DNA of 44,528 nt. Origin: Porphyromonadaceae bacterium UBA4702. GTDB taxonomy: Bacteria; Bacteroidota; Bacteroidia; Bacteroidales; Muribaculaceae. Made by a program: the position numbers and the translations under genes. The notes below the pieces were generated by a model. That model was not told where the DNA came from. It did not search any database and saw only the letters and a list, made by a program, of their open reading frames with translations. The stretch is from assembly GCA_002404675.1 (NCBI GenBank), contig DHKE01000030.1, forward strand, positions 9,051-53,578, in the 5' to 3' direction. Shown piece by piece: positions 1-9,600 of the stretch. Position 1 is the first letter of the stretch. Each line of letters starts with the position of its first letter.

Positions 1-2
1 CC

Positions 3-350
3 GATGGAAACATATTCATACGCGGGCGCAGCAAGAACATGATTCTTTCCTCAAACGGGCAGAATATCTATCCGGAGGAAATCGAAGCCGCGGTGAATAA
101 TCAGCCGTATGTTGTTGAATCTGTAGTCGTTGATCGTGCTTCGAAGCTTGTTGCGCTTGTCTATCTTGACCAGAAGAAGATTGAGGCCGACGGGCTTGAC
201 GGAGAAGCTGTTTCCGAGAAGATGCATGACATGCAGAGTCTTCTTAACAAGTCTCTTCCGCTGTATAGCCAGATCTCAAAGGTAGAGATTGTTGACGCTC
301 CGTTTGAGAAAACTCCTAAAATGAGTATCAAGAGATTCCTTTACAAGTAA
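3..350 (+). CDS. AMP-dependent acyl-CoA synthetase/ligase, C-terminal end (partial)
   Basis: This is the 3' end of a gene that begins upstream of the window; the open frame runs in from the first bases. The visible part starts with a DGNIFIRGRSKNMI segment followed by SSNGQNIYPEEIE, the hinge and C-terminal lid signature of the ANL superfamily (long-chain acyl-CoA synthetases and related AMP-forming ligases). The C-terminal part contains the TPKMSIKRF sequence, in which a lysine of the usual adenylation loop is expected. The enzyme would activate a carboxylate, most likely a fatty acid, with ATP and CoA. Substrate cannot be told from this fragment. It should not be read as a small separate gene starting at the ATG at 39, because the conserved motif extends upstream of that codon. 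A hairpin terminator follows. Confidence 0.85.
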   Translation, partial: DGNIFIRGRSKNMILSSNGQNIYPEEIEAAVNNQPYVVESVVVDRASKLVALVYLDQKKIEADGLDGEAVSEKMHDMQSLLNKSLPLYSQISKVEIVDAPFEKTPKMSIKRFLYK

Positions 351-400
351 TCTCTCTGCATACATACTTACATACATACAACGCTTATTTTTTAAGGAAT

Positions 401-433
401 CCGGGCTTGGTTGTGAAATCGGGCCCGGTTTTT
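401..433 (+). terminator. Rho-independent terminator after the ligase gene
   Basis: A six-base GC stem (CCGGGC at 401-406 and GCCCGG at 423-428) with a 16-base loop is followed directly by five T. It lies about 50 bases after the ligase stop codon. The loop is larger than usual, so strength is uncertain. Confidence 0.6.
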
Positions 434-454
434 CGTTGTACTGACAGACGACTG

Positions 455-477
455 ACAAAATGTCGGTCTCATTTTGT
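455..477. repeat. Inverted repeat upstream of htpG
   Basis: ACAAAATG at 455-462 is repeated inverted as CATTTTGT at 470-477 with a 7-base spacer. An alternative shorter hairpin with an AAA loop can form around 451-467. The site is about 60-80 bases upstream of the htpG start and could be an operator or leader structure. It does not resemble the CIRCE element. I could not identify a clear -33/-7 pair for htpG in this gap. Confidence 0.35.
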
Positions 478-536
478 TGGTATCGCTTTTGAGACATTCC
501 GCCATCATATTGTGTAAAATATAAAAACTAAATATT

Positions 537-2570
537 ATGGCAAACGGAAAAATAGGTGTGACGACGGAAAACATATTTCCGGTAATCAAGAAGTTCCTTT
601 ATTCGGATCACGAGATATTCCTGCGTGAATTAGTCGCCAATGCTGTCGACGCCACTCAGAAGATGAAGGCGCTTGCGGCTTCCGGCGAGTATAAGGCCGA
701 GCTAGGGGAACTGAAGGTGCGCGTCGAACTGGACGAGACAGCGAAGACGCTTAAGATTGTGGACAGTGGCATAGGAATGACCTCGGAGGAGGTTGACAAG
801 TACATCAACCAGATTGCGTTTTCTTCCGCAGGCGAGTTTCTTGAAAAGTATAAGGATCAGATTGGCAACATCATCGGCCATTTCGGCCTCGGTTTCTACT
901 CGGCATTCATGGTGTCGAAGAAGGTGGAAATCCGCTCGCTCTCGTACAAGAACGGCGCAAAGGCTGTGAAATGGGTGTGCGACGGCTCGCCCGAGTTTGA
1001 GATGTCTGAGACAGAGAAGGAGGAGCGCGGCACAGATGTTATCCTGTATATAGATGATGAGGACAAGGAGTTTCTCGAGCAGAAGCGCATCGACGAGCTG
1101 CTGCGCAAATATTGCCGCTTCCTGCCAGTGCCCGTGGTGAGCGGCAAGGAGCAGGAGTGGAAGGACGGCAAGTATGTCGATACTGACCGTGACCACGTCA
1201 TCAACGCGACAGAACCCCTCTGGACCAAGAAGCCGACCGACCTGAAAGACGAGGACTATGTCAAGTTCTACCATGAGCTCGTGCCAGGCTTTGAGGAACC
1301 AATGTTCTGGATTCATCTCAATGTGGACTACCCGTTCACGCTGACCGGCATATTGTATTTCCCGAAAATCAAGAGCAACATCGACATACAGCGCAACCGC
1401 ATACAGCTGTACTGCAACCAGGTGTTCGTCACAGACCAGGTGGAAGGCGTAGTACCGGAGTTCATGACGCTCATGCAGGGCGTGATTGACTCTCCCGACA
1501 TCCCGCTCAACGTGAGCCGCAGCTACCTGCAAGCCGACCGTCAGGTCAAGAAGATTTCTTCATACATATCGAAGAAGGTGGCTGAAAAACTGACCAAGAT
1601 GTTCCAAGACGACCGCAAGTCATTTGAGGGAAAATGGGACGACATCAAGGTGTTCATCGAGTATGGCATGCTGACCGACGAGAAATTCAAGGAGGCTGCC
1701 AAGAAATTCTTCCTCCTCAAGGACACTGACGACAAGTACTACACCCTCGATGAATACAAGACACTCATCGAGGCCGAACAGACCGACAAGGACGGAAACA
1801 TAGTGGCTCTGTACACAACAGACAAAACCGCGCAGTTCCCCTATATCCAGACTGCCAACGGCAAGGGGTACAATGTGCTGAACATGAACGGCGACCTCGA
1901 CAACCACATTATCGGGCTGCTCGAGAACTCGGACGAGAAACGCCGCTATGTGCGGGTGGATGCAGACATCATCGAGCGTCTTATCGTGAAGTCAGACGAG
2001 CCTAAGAATGACCTGTCGCAAGACGACACAGAGATCCTGTCAGCCCTGTTCCGCTCGCAGCTCCCCAAGAGCGACAAGACGCGGTTCATCGTTGAACTGC
2101 AGCAGCTGTCAGCCGACGGCATGCCTGCGACTATAACACAGGACGAGTATATGCGCCGCATGAAGGCTATGGCGGCTATGCAGCCAGGCGGAGGGTTCTA
2201 CGGCAGCATGCCTGACAGCTATTCGCTTGTTGTCAACACGGCACAAGCCAGTGTGCGCAAGGTCGCAGACGAGGCTCTCGCTGCATTGAAGAAGGAAGTG
2301 GGGCCGATGCGGGAGGAGATTGCCAAAGTCAACGCTGAAATCGAGAAGGCCCGCAAGGACGCAGAAGAAAAGAAGGAGTCTGCGCCTGATGTTTCCGCGC
2401 AGGAAAAAGCTGTCGCAGAAATGCGCGAGCGTGAGGAGAAGACAATCGCAGAATACGCCTCAAAGCAGCCCCTGTTGCGCCAAATCATCGATTTGGCACT
2501 GCTGCAAAGCAACCTCCTCAAGGGTGAAGAACTGACAGCGTTTATACGCCGCAGCGTCAGTCTGCTCTAA
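537..2570 (+). CDS. htpG: Molecular chaperone HtpG (bacterial Hsp90)
   Basis: ATP-dependent cytosolic chaperone that acts as a homodimer on partly folded proteins. The N-terminal GHKL ATPase domain is complete: the ELVANAVDA helix carries the catalytic Glu and Mg-binding Asn, DSGIGMT gives the nucleotide-binding Asp, and GHFGLGFYSAFMV forms the glycine-rich lid. The middle-domain NVSRSYLQAD sequence supplies the Arg that reaches the ATP. The protein is 677 residues, longer than the roughly 624 of Escherichia coli; the extra length includes a highly charged Lys/Glu/Ala-rich helix around residues 585-635 near the start of the C-terminal dimerisation domain, a style I recall from Bacteroidetes homologues. 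The gene stands alone between two terminators. dnaK lies at the far end of the window, so the two chaperones are not co-transcribed. Confidence 0.97.
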   Translation: MANGKIGVTTENIFPVIKKFLYSDHEIFLRELVANAVDATQKMKALAASGEYKAELGELKVRVELDETAKTLKIVDSGIGMTSEEVDKYINQIAFSSAGEFLEKYKDQIGNIIGHFGLGFYSAFMVSKKVEIRSLSYKNGAKAVKWVCDGSPEFEMSETEKEERGTDVILYIDDEDKEFLEQKRIDELLRKYCRFLPVPVVSGKEQEWKDGKYVDTDRDHVINATEPLWTKKPTDLKDEDYVKFYHELVPGFEEPMFWIHLNVDYPFTLTGILYFPKIKSNIDIQRNRIQLYCNQVFVTDQVEGVVPEFMTLMQGVIDSPDIPLNVSRSYLQADRQVKKISSYISKKVAEKLTKMFQDDRKSFEGKWDDIKVFIEYGMLTDEKFKEAAKKFFLLKDTDDKYYTLDEYKTLIEAEQTDKDGNIVALYTTDKTAQFPYIQTANGKGYNVLNMNGDLDNHIIGLLENSDEKRRYVRVDADIIERLIVKSDEPKNDLSQDDTEILSALFRSQLPKSDKTRFIVELQQLSADGMPATITQDEYMRRMKAMAAMQPGGGFYGSMPDSYSLVVNTAQASVRKVADEALAALKKEVGPMREEIAKVNAEIEKARKDAEEKKESAPDVSAQEKAVAEMREREEKTIAEYASKQPLLRQIIDLALLQSNLLKGEELTAFIRRSVSLL

Positions 2571-2598
2571 AATACCTGACCTTTGGTCAGCCATACAG

Positions 2599-2632
2599 CC
2601 CCGGCACTGCACAGTGCCGGGGTTTCCTTTTT
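2599..2632 (+). terminator. Rho-independent terminator of htpG
   Basis: An 11-base perfect inverted repeat (CCCCGGCACTG at 2599-2609, CAGTGCCGGGG at 2612-2622) is followed by a T-rich run. It begins 28 bases after the htpG stop codon. Confidence 0.9.
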
Positions 2633-2678
2633 CATAATGTCATCTGGAAGAGCCAAGCGAACAGGGTTATTATTTCAA

Positions 2679-2700
2679 AAATATGTTGTTTAACATATTT
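2679..2700. promoter_or_regulatory. 22-bp palindrome, candidate CRP-family activator site for fusA2
   Basis: AAATATGTT (2679-2687) and AACATATTT (2692-2700) form a perfect 9-base inverted repeat around a GTTT spacer. It lies about 30 bases upstream of the putative -7 box of the EF-G paralogue gene. The position and size fit a dimeric activator. From memory, in Bacteroides thetaiotaomicron the CRP-family regulator Cur directly activates the homologous fusA2 gene; that this palindrome is the equivalent site is an inference. It has no T-run after it and is unlikely to be a terminator, since the htpG terminator is already complete upstream. Confidence 0.55.
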
Positions 2701-2730
2701 CTCAAACCACTCCATGTCGAAAAAAATCGC

Positions 2731-2738
2731 TAATTTGC
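2731..2738 (+). promoter_or_regulatory. Putative -7 promoter element of fusA2
   Basis: TAATTTGC resembles the Bacteroidales -7 box, with TTTG one base closer to TA than in the full consensus. No TTTG or TTG is found 19-21 bases upstream (2707-2711 is C-rich). The weak -33 region would suit a promoter that depends on an activator bound at the adjacent palindrome. Confidence 0.4.
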
Positions 2739-2808
2739 AACCGTTTTTGCGAGGGGTGTCCTCGTGAAGACCACACAATCCGAAAATCAACAAATAATCT
2801 TATACGTC

Positions 2809-4965
2809 ATGAAGACTTACAAGACAAACGAGATCAAGAACATAGCACTGCTGGGGTCCAAAGGCTCCGGGAAAACCACACTCGCTGAGTCAATGCTCTT
2901 CGAGTGTGGGCAAATCAAGCGCAGAGGGACAATCGAAGCCGGCAACACCGTTTCCGACTATTTCCCCGTTGAAAAGGAGTACGGGTACTCCGTATTCTCC
3001 ACTGTACTGAATGTGGAGTTCGGCAACAAGAAACTAAACGTAATAGACTGCCCGGGAGCGGACGACTTCGTGGGCAATGCATATACAGCGCTCGGTGTAT
3101 GCGACACCGGAGTCATTGTGGTCGACAGCGAGTACGGCGTGGAAGTCGGAACACAGAACACATTCCGTGTGGCGACCAACCTGAAGAAGCCGGTAATCTT
3201 CGCCCTCAACCAGATTGACGGCGAGAAGGCTGACTATGACAACGTTATGCAGCAAATGCGCGAAATCTTCGGCCCGAAAATCGTTGCAATACAGTATCCG
3301 CTGGAGTCTGGTCCCGGCTTCCACTCTATGATCGATGTGCTGTTGATGAAAAAATACGAATGGGGACCCGACGGCGGCGTACCAACCATCAGCGAAATTC
3401 CGGAAGACCAGAAGGAAAAGGCCGCTGAACTGCACAACGCACTCGTTGAGGCTGCCGCAGAGAACGACGAGACCCTCATGGACAAGTATTTCGAGCAGGG
3501 CAGCCTGACAGAGGACGAGATGCGCGAGGGCATACGCAAAGGCCTTGTAGACCACTCCATCCTCCCCGTATTCGTGGTCAGCGCTCTCAAGGACATGGGC
3601 GTGCGTCGCATGATGGAGTTCCTCGGCAACGTTTGCCCAGGCGTAGCAGATGTTCCCGCTCCCAAGACCGTTGACGGCGTTGAGGTTGCTCCCGATGCCA
3701 ATGGACCACTTTCGTTGTTCTTCTTCAAGACATCTGTTGAGCCGCATATCGGCGAGGTTTCATATTTCAAGGTGATGAGCGGCACTCTCAAGGCAGGTGC
3801 TGATCTCGACAATGTCTCGCGCAGCGGAAAGGAACGTCTTGCCCAGATATTCACTGTAAGCGGACAACTTCGCACCGCAGTAGAGGAACTGCCGGCAGGA
3901 GACATAGGCGCAGCAGTCAAATTGAAAGACGTGCGTACAGGCAACACGCTCAACGAAAAGGGGTGTGAGTACGCCTTTGACTTCATCCAGTATCCTGCGC
4001 CCAAGTATTCCCGAGCTATCAAGCCTGCCAACGAGAGCGACGCTGAGAAACTTGCAGGCATACTGACACGTATGCACGAGGAAGACCCGACATGGCTCGT
4101 TGAGCAGTCCAAGGAGCTGAAACAGACTATCGTCAAGGGACAGGGCGAGTTCCACCTGCGCACACTGAAATGGCGTATCGAAAACAACGAGAAGCTTCAA
4201 GTGGAATACCTGGAGCCACGCATCCCCTACCGCGAGACCATCACCAAGGCTGCCCGCGCCGACTACCGCCACAAGAAGCAGTCTGGCGGTTCCGGCCAGT
4301 TCGGTGAGGTGCACCTCATAATCGAACCCTATACCGAGGGTATGCCCGAACCCGACACATACAAGTTCGGCAACCAGGAGTACAAGCTCAACGTTAGAGA
4401 CAAGCAGGAGATACCTCTGGAATGGGGCGGCAAGCTCGTAGTCTACAACTGCATCGTGGGCGGCGCAATCGACGCTCGCTTCATCCCTGCTATCGTCAAG
4501 GGTCTCATGGACCGCATGGAGCAAGGACCGCTGACAGGCTCGTATGCCCGCGACGTGCGTGTAATGATATACGATGGCAAGATGCACCCGGTAGACTCGA
4601 ATGAAATCTCATTCCGCCTCGCCGGACGAAACGCATTCTCCGAAGCGTTCCGCAACGCCAACCCGAAAATCCTCGAACCTGTATACGACGTTGAGGTGCT
4701 GACACCCGGCGACACCATGGGCGACGTGATGAGTGACCTGCAGGGACGCCGAGCCATCATCATGGGCATGTCGTCAGAAAACGGCATGGAGAAACTCTCC
4801 GCCAAAGTGCCACTCAAGGAGATGTCTTCCTACTCGACCTCTCTGAGCTCAATTACTGGCGGCCGCAGCTCGTTCACAATGAAGTTCTCCAACTATGAAC
4901 TCGTTCCGGGCGACGTGCAGGAGAAGCTGCTGAAAGAGTATGCTGAAACCCATCAGGACGATTGA
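2809..4965 (+). CDS. fusA2: EF-G paralogue (EF-G2 type) with altered GTPase motifs
   Basis: Elongation factor G family protein of 718 residues covering the five-domain EF-G fold. It would act on the ribosome in tRNA-mRNA translocation. The P-loop is GSKGSGKT (residues 16-23), and NQID (134-137) replaces the usual NKxD. The G3 motif is DCPGADDF (80-87), where canonical EF-G has DTPGHVDF: the catalytic His position is Ala84. The switch I sequence is also unusual (EYGYSV in place of ERGITI). From memory, the Bacteroides thetaiotaomicron homologue EF-G2 supports translation without GTP hydrolysis during carbon starvation and in the gut; the missing His here agrees with that. An upstream GTG at 2764 gives 15 more residues, but the ATG at 2809 starts the MKTYKTNEIKNIALLG sequence typical of the family and was chosen. 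The canonical fusA gene is not in this window. Confidence 0.93.
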   Translation: MKTYKTNEIKNIALLGSKGSGKTTLAESMLFECGQIKRRGTIEAGNTVSDYFPVEKEYGYSVFSTVLNVEFGNKKLNVIDCPGADDFVGNAYTALGVCDTGVIVVDSEYGVEVGTQNTFRVATNLKKPVIFALNQIDGEKADYDNVMQQMREIFGPKIVAIQYPLESGPGFHSMIDVLLMKKYEWGPDGGVPTISEIPEDQKEKAAELHNALVEAAAENDETLMDKYFEQGSLTEDEMREGIRKGLVDHSILPVFVVSALKDMGVRRMMEFLGNVCPGVADVPAPKTVDGVEVAPDANGPLSLFFFKTSVEPHIGEVSYFKVMSGTLKAGADLDNVSRSGKERLAQIFTVSGQLRTAVEELPAGDIGAAVKLKDVRTGNTLNEKGCEYAFDFIQYPAPKYSRAIKPANESDAEKLAGILTRMHEEDPTWLVEQSKELKQTIVKGQGEFHLRTLKWRIENNEKLQVEYLEPRIPYRETITKAARADYRHKKQSGGSGQFGEVHLIIEPYTEGMPEPDTYKFGNQEYKLNVRDKQEIPLEWGGKLVVYNCIVGGAIDARFIPAIVKGLMDRMEQGPLTGSYARDVRVMIYDGKMHPVDSNEISFRLAGRNAFSEAFRNANPKILEPVYDVEVLTPGDTMGDVMSDLQGRRAIIMGMSSENGMEKLSAKVPLKEMSSYSTSLSSITGGRSSFTMKFSNYELVPGDVQEKLLKEYAETHQDD

Positions 4966-5001
4966 TGAGATAACAATTTCCGACAATAGGTGATACACAC
5001 A

Positions 5002-5041
5002 GCGGCTGCGTCGTAACTGTTTGCGACACAGCCGCCTTTTT
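5002..5041 (+). terminator. Rho-independent terminator of fusA2
   Basis: A 12-base stem with one mismatch (5002-5013 with 5024-5035) is followed by five T. It begins about 36 bases after the fusA2 stop codon. Confidence 0.88.
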
Positions 5042-5107
5042 GGTGTTCATATATGGCTGTATGGTAAGATCTGGCGCGTCCAATGAATGTGATTTCAGAT
5101 TCCGTAC

Positions 5108-5138
5108 TTGGGTGATAATCGGATTTTTACTAACTTTG
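5108..5138 (+). promoter_or_regulatory. Bacteroidales-type promoter of the glycogen operon
   Basis: TTG at 5108-5110 is followed after exactly 20 bases by TAACTTTG at 5131-5138, a full match to the primary sigma -33/-7 pattern of the order. Transcription would start near 5145, leaving a leader of about 80 bases before glycogen synthase. Confidence 0.7.
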
Positions 5139-5226
5139 CATCAGTTTAGGTGACAGCCGCAAGCGGCACCAGCGGCGCAAGTCCGCACTGCCAGCGGTTG
5201 TATTTTCCTCATTTCTACAGGTTTAT

Positions 5227-6939
5227 ATGAGGAATAGACTCAAATATATGAAAGGTAAAAAGATTAAGGACTTGCCCGGCGGCGAGAGCTTGTTGTTTGA
5301 AGTCAGCTGGGAAGTATGCAATAAGATAGGCGGAATATATACAGTACTCTCGACCAAAGCGAAAGTACTTGCCGAGACCCGCGGAAACCGGCTGGTTTTC
5401 ATAGGTCCGGACGTATGGCGCGACGGTTGCGAATCTCCCGTGTTCCACCCCGACTCCTCCTTGCTCGCCGATGCGGCAGCAAACATCACACTGCCATACG
5501 GCATATCGCTGCGCGCCGGCAGATGGAATGTGCCAGGACAGCCAGCCGCCGTCCTCATTTCATTTGACGGCGTATATCCTCATCTCAATGAAATATTCGG
5601 CAAGATGTGGCAACGCTTCAGCGTGGACTCGCTTCATGAATACGGCGACTACCGCGAGGGCTGCGCTTTCGCCGTCGCATCTGCAATCGTCATTGACGGC
5701 ATAGCGCGACATCTCGGCTGCCAGCCGCATGGCGTAACGGCGTTGTTCAACGAGTGGACTTCTGCGATGGGGCTGCTGTATCTGCAGACTATCTGTCCTG
5801 AAGCTGCGACCGTTTTCACCACGCACGCCACAAGCATCGGCAGGAGCATCTGCAGCAACGGCAAGCCGCTGTATGACTATTTCACCGGCTATAACGGCGA
5901 CCAAATGGCTGCCGAACTTAATATGCAGTCCAAGCACTCACTCGAAAAAGCCGCTGCCCACGCTGCCGACTGTTTCACCACTGTCAGCGGCGTGACAGCC
6001 CGCGAGTGCCGCCAGTTGCTCGACATCGACCCTCAGGTTGTGACACCAAACGGGTTTGAGCCGAATTTCGTGCCGGCAAAACGGAAATATTCAACCCTAC
6101 GCCGCAATTCACGGAAGCGCATACTGGAAACAGCCTCCGCATTGACCGGCAAGGCATGGGGCGGAGACACATTCATTGTTGCGACATCCGGCAGAAACGA
6201 ATACCGCAACAAGGGGATTGACCTGTACATAGACGCATGTCTTCGCGCCAGAAGCAATATGGCAGGAAGCTCCCGCGACATATTGGCTCTGATTCTCGTC
6301 CCGGCATGGGTGAAATGCCCCTCCCCTTCTCTCATGGAGGTACTTGCTGGCAAAGCCAAAGCACCGGCATCGCCCGACTGCATGACGCACCTGCTCAACA
6401 ATCAGGACAGCGACGCGATAGCCTGCCGTATGCGCGACTGTGCCGGCAACGCTTCACAGTCACGCCTTGCGATCATAGACATCCCGTGCTATCTCGACGG
6501 CCATGACGGAGTTCTTGACATAGCATATTATGACCTGCTTCCAGCACTCGACATGACAGTGTTTGCCTCATATTATGAACCATGGGGGTATACCCCGCTC
6601 GAGAGCATCGCTTTTGGCGTGCCCACGATCTCTACCGACAAGGCCGGTTTCGGCGAATGGATGCTCACGAGTTTCGGCAACGGTTTCGCCAAGACAGGAA
6701 CACACATAGTCAACCGCACAGACTCGAACTATGATGAGGCTGCCGCAGCAATTGCAGCTGACATCAACTGCCTTGCGGCATCACCTGCCGAGACACTGGC
6801 ACAATACCGCAGCCGGGCTGCGCAGGTTTCGTCAGCTGCAGACTGGTCACATTTCATCACACATTACAGCGAGGCATTCCGTGTCGCCCAACGCCGCCGC
6901 GATGAGCGCATCGCAGATGCCTCCAGAAACAACCAATGA
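5227..6939 (+). CDS. Glycogen synthase, GT3 (eukaryote-like) family
   Basis: Retaining glucosyltransferase that extends alpha-1,4-glucan chains. The N-terminal [19 protein letters not shown] sequence is the sugar-nucleotide loop of GT3 enzymes, the family of animal and yeast glycogen synthases, rather than the GT5 GlgA family. The C-terminal half carries [16 protein letters not shown], with the GT-B E-x7-E pair at residues 451 and 459. The protein is 570 residues, shorter than yeast or animal enzymes because the regulatory N- and C-terminal extensions are lacking. GT3 enzymes usually use UDP-glucose; the donor here is inferred. Translation may start at 5227 or at the ATG at 5248; homologues do not decide this. 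The phosphorylase gene starts 25 bases downstream, so synthesis and breakdown of glycogen appear co-transcribed. No ADP-glucose pyrophosphorylase or branching enzyme is in the window. Confidence 0.93.
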   Translation: MRNRLKYMKGKKIKDLPGGESLLFEVSWEVCNKIGGIYTVLSTKAKVLAETRGNRLVFIGPDVWRDGCESPVFHPDSSLLADAAANITLPYGISLRAGRWNVPGQPAAVLISFDGVYPHLNEIFGKMWQRFSVDSLHEYGDYREGCAFAVASAIVIDGIARHLGCQPHGVTALFNEWTSAMGLLYLQTICPEAATVFTTHATSIGRSICSNGKPLYDYFTGYNGDQMAAELNMQSKHSLEKAAAHAADCFTTVSGVTARECRQLLDIDPQVVTPNGFEPNFVPAKRKYSTLRRNSRKRILETASALTGKAWGGDTFIVATSGRNEYRNKGIDLYIDACLRARSNMAGSSRDILALILVPAWVKCPSPSLMEVLAGKAKAPASPDCMTHLLNNQDSDAIACRMRDCAGNASQSRLAIIDIPCYLDGHDGVLDIAYYDLLPALDMTVFASYYEPWGYTPLESIAFGVPTISTDKAGFGEWMLTSFGNGFAKTGTHIVNRTDSNYDEAAAAIAADINCLAASPAETLAQYRSRAAQVSSAADWSHFITHYSEAFRVAQRRRDERIADASRNNQ

Positions 6940-6964
6940 CATTTCACGAATAGATATAGAGTAT

Positions 6965-9526
6965 ATGAAACTTCAAGTAAGCAACAGCAACCAGCCGACA
7001 TGGCGCAACGTCACAGTGCTGGCACAGCTTCCTCCGCAGCTCAAGGCCCTCGAGGAACTGTCGAAAAACCTGTGGTGGGTATGGAACAGCGAGGGCAAGT
7101 CCCTGTTCCGCGACCTCGACCATGACACCTGGCGCAAGGTCGGTGAAAACCCCGTGCTTCTGCTGCAGAACATCAGCTACGAGCGGTATCAGGAAATCCT
7201 CGCCGATCCGGCAATGATGAAACGCATCAACGATGTGTACGCTTCAATGCAGGAATACCTGAGCCAGCCTATGCGTCCTGACATCCCCTCGGTGGCGTAT
7301 TTCTCCATGGAATACGGTTTGTGCAACTGTCTGAAAATATATTCCGGAGGCCTCGGAGTGCTTGCCGGCGACTATATAAAACAAGCGTCTGACAGCCGCG
7401 CCGACATGACGGCCGTCGGCTTCCTGTACCGTTACGGGTATTTCAAGCAGGAACTCTCTATGGACGGCCAACAGGTAGCGACATACGAAGCCCAGAATTT
7501 CGACCAGCTTCCCGTCGAGGCCGTGACAGGCGACGACGGCCAGCCCATGGTCCTTGAAGTGCCGTTCCCAGGACGCATCGTCTATGCGCATGTATGGCGC
7601 GTAAACGTAGGGCGCATGAAGCTGTACCTGCTCGACACAGACTTTGACATGAACTCCGAGTTCGACCGAAGCATCACGCATCAACTGTACGGCGGCGACT
7701 GGGAGAACCGCCTCAAGCAGGAATACCTGCTCGGCATAGGCGGCATCTACATGCTCGACAAACTCGGCATCAAAGCCGACATCTACCATGCCAATGAAGG
7801 CCATGCCGCATTGCTCAACCTGCAGCGGCTTGTTGACTTCATACAAAAAGACGGCCTGCCGTTCAATGTGGCGCTCGAAGCTGTCCGCGCTTCTTCGCTC
7901 TACACCGTACACACTCCCGTACCCGCCGGCCACGACTACTTCGAAGAGCCGCTTTTCGGCAAGTACCTCGGCGAATACCCGGCAAAACTCGGCATTTCGT
8001 GGACTGACCTCATGAACATGGGACGCGAGAACCCTGACAGCAACGAGAAGTTCTCAATGAGCGTGTTCGCGCTCAACACTTGTCAGGAATCTAATGGCGT
8101 GAGCTGGCTGCACGGCGAGGTCTCCAAGCGCATGTTTGCCGGCGTATGGAAGGGGTACGCCCCCGAAGAGTCGCACGTCGGCTATGTCACCAACGGCGTG
8201 CACATGCCCACATGGGCTGCTTCGGAATGGAAGTCATTCTACGCAGAGCGGCTCGGCAAGCAGGTTTTCGACAACCAGAGCGACCCCGATGCCTGGAAAA
8301 GCATTTTCGATGTGCCTGACGCTGACATCTGGGAGATGCGCATGGCCCTGAAAAACAAGTTCATCAACTTCGTGAAGCAAGACTTCACAGAGAAGTGGAT
8401 CAAGAACCAGGGCGACCCCTCGGCTGTGATGAAAATCGTCAGCAAGTTTGACCCCAACACCCTCATCATCGGCTTCGCCCGCCGATTTGCCACATACAAG
8501 CGTGCGCACCTCCTCTTCACTGACCTCGACCGCCTTTCCAAAATTGTGAACAACGAGAAGTTCCCGGTGCAGTTCGTGTTCTCCGGCAAGGCTCACCCTG
8601 CCGACGGCGCCGGGCAAGACCTCATCAAGCGCATTGTCGAAATCAGCAAGATGCCGCAGTTTGAGGGCAAGATCATCTTCCTTGAGGACTACAACATGAT
8701 TGTGGCGAAACGCCTCGTCACCGGTGTCGATATTTGGCTCAACACGCCTACCCGCCCACTCGAGGCCTCCGGCACTTCCGGCGAGAAAGCGGAAATGAAC
8801 GGCGTGCTGAACTTCTCCGTCCTCGACGGCTGGTGGTATGAGGGCTACCGCTTTGACGAGAAGGCCGGCTGGGCCCTCACTGCAACACGCACATTCACCG
8901 ACCAGTCACAGCAAGACCGCCTCGACGCAGCAACTATCTACTCGATGCTCGAGAACGAGATCGTGCCGCTCTACTATGCCAAGAACTCGATGGGCTACTC
9001 CCCGGAATGGGTGCAGTACATAAAACGCTCGATAGGACACATCGCCCCTCATTTCACCATGAAACGCCAGCTCGACGACTACATTGACCGCTTCTACCGC
9101 CCCGAGGCTGAACGCTCGCACAAACTGCAGGCAAACAATTTTGCCGAAGCCCGCGAAATCGTAGCATGGAAAGAGGAGGTGGCATCGCGCTGGGACCAGA
9201 TACAAGTCATCTCATCGTCAATCGGTGACGGCGCAAACGGCATCCTGCGCACCGGCTCGCGCCTCGTGGCAAAATGCGCTATTGACACCAAAGGCCTTGC
9301 CGACAGCCTCGGCGTTGAACTGGTGGTATACCGCGAACACGACGGCGAGTCAACATTTGACAAGGCCATACAGCTCGACGCTGTCAAGACAGAAAACGGG
9401 ATAACATACTACGAACTCGACACCGACTTCACAGATGCCGGCATATTCAACTTCGCGTTCCGCATGTATCCCAAGAACGTGAAACTGCCACACCGCCAGG
9501 ACTTCGCATACCTGCGCTGGTTCTGA
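6965..9526 (+). CDS. glgP: Alpha-glucan (glycogen) phosphorylase, GT35
   Basis: Pyridoxal-phosphate enzyme that releases glucose 1-phosphate from alpha-glucans. The sequence begins with a DUF3417-like N-terminal domain ([19 protein letters not shown]) and then shows [10 protein letters not shown] and [10 protein letters not shown] segments of the TIGR02094 type of alpha-glucan phosphorylase. The cofactor lysine is expected at Lys608 within [14 protein letters not shown]. The protein has 853 residues, normal for this subgroup. An open frame extends upstream into glycogen synthase, but that part overlaps the end of the synthase in another frame and has no homology; the ATG at 6965 fits the family start. 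The gene is the second of a two-gene glycogen operon. The predicted product feeds glycolysis, where the window also encodes a PPi-dependent phosphofructokinase. Confidence 0.95.
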   Translation: MKLQVSNSNQPTWRNVTVLAQLPPQLKALEELSKNLWWVWNSEGKSLFRDLDHDTWRKVGENPVLLLQNISYERYQEILADPAMMKRINDVYASMQEYLSQPMRPDIPSVAYFSMEYGLCNCLKIYSGGLGVLAGDYIKQASDSRADMTAVGFLYRYGYFKQELSMDGQQVATYEAQNFDQLPVEAVTGDDGQPMVLEVPFPGRIVYAHVWRVNVGRMKLYLLDTDFDMNSEFDRSITHQLYGGDWENRLKQEYLLGIGGIYMLDKLGIKADIYHANEGHAALLNLQRLVDFIQKDGLPFNVALEAVRASSLYTVHTPVPAGHDYFEEPLFGKYLGEYPAKLGISWTDLMNMGRENPDSNEKFSMSVFALNTCQESNGVSWLHGEVSKRMFAGVWKGYAPEESHVGYVTNGVHMPTWAASEWKSFYAERLGKQVFDNQSDPDAWKSIFDVPDADIWEMRMALKNKFINFVKQDFTEKWIKNQGDPSAVMKIVSKFDPNTLIIGFARRFATYKRAHLLFTDLDRLSKIVNNEKFPVQFVFSGKAHPADGAGQDLIKRIVEISKMPQFEGKIIFLEDYNMIVAKRLVTGVDIWLNTPTRPLEASGTSGEKAEMNGVLNFSVLDGWWYEGYRFDEKAGWALTATRTFTDQSQQDRLDAATIYSMLENEIVPLYYAKNSMGYSPEWVQYIKRSIGHIAPHFTMKRQLDDYIDRFYRPEAERSHKLQANNFAEAREIVAWKEEVASRWDQIQVISSSIGDGANGILRTGSRLVAKCAIDTKGLADSLGVELVVYREHDGESTFDKAIQLDAVKTENGITYYELDTDFTDAGIFNFAFRMYPKNVKLPHRQDFAYLRWF

Positions 9527-9549
9527 CACAGCAAGCAATCCCATAAACA

Positions 9550-9584
9550 CAGGGTGTGCCATTCTCTCGTGGCGCACCCTGCTT
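9550..9584. terminator. Hairpin terminator between glgP and the TonB-C gene
   Basis: A 12-base stem with one G-T wobble (9550-9561 with 9570-9581) closes an 8-base loop. It sits between two convergent genes and may serve both. The T-run is short (CTTT) on the plus side, with a longer T-run 10 bases further on. Confidence 0.75.
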
Positions 9585-9600
9585 TATGTATTGTTTTTAA

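Noticed and set aside
702..1532. 276-codon minus-strand open frame within htpG
   Set aside because: It is antisense to the HtpG ATPase and middle domains with no independent support.
2764..2808. GTG start giving 15 extra residues to the EF-G paralogue
   Set aside because: The extra residues are unlike the family, whereas the ATG at 2809 starts the conserved N-terminus.
6731..6964. N-terminal extension of the phosphorylase within glycogen synthase
   Set aside because: It overlaps the synthase in another frame and shows no phosphorylase homology.
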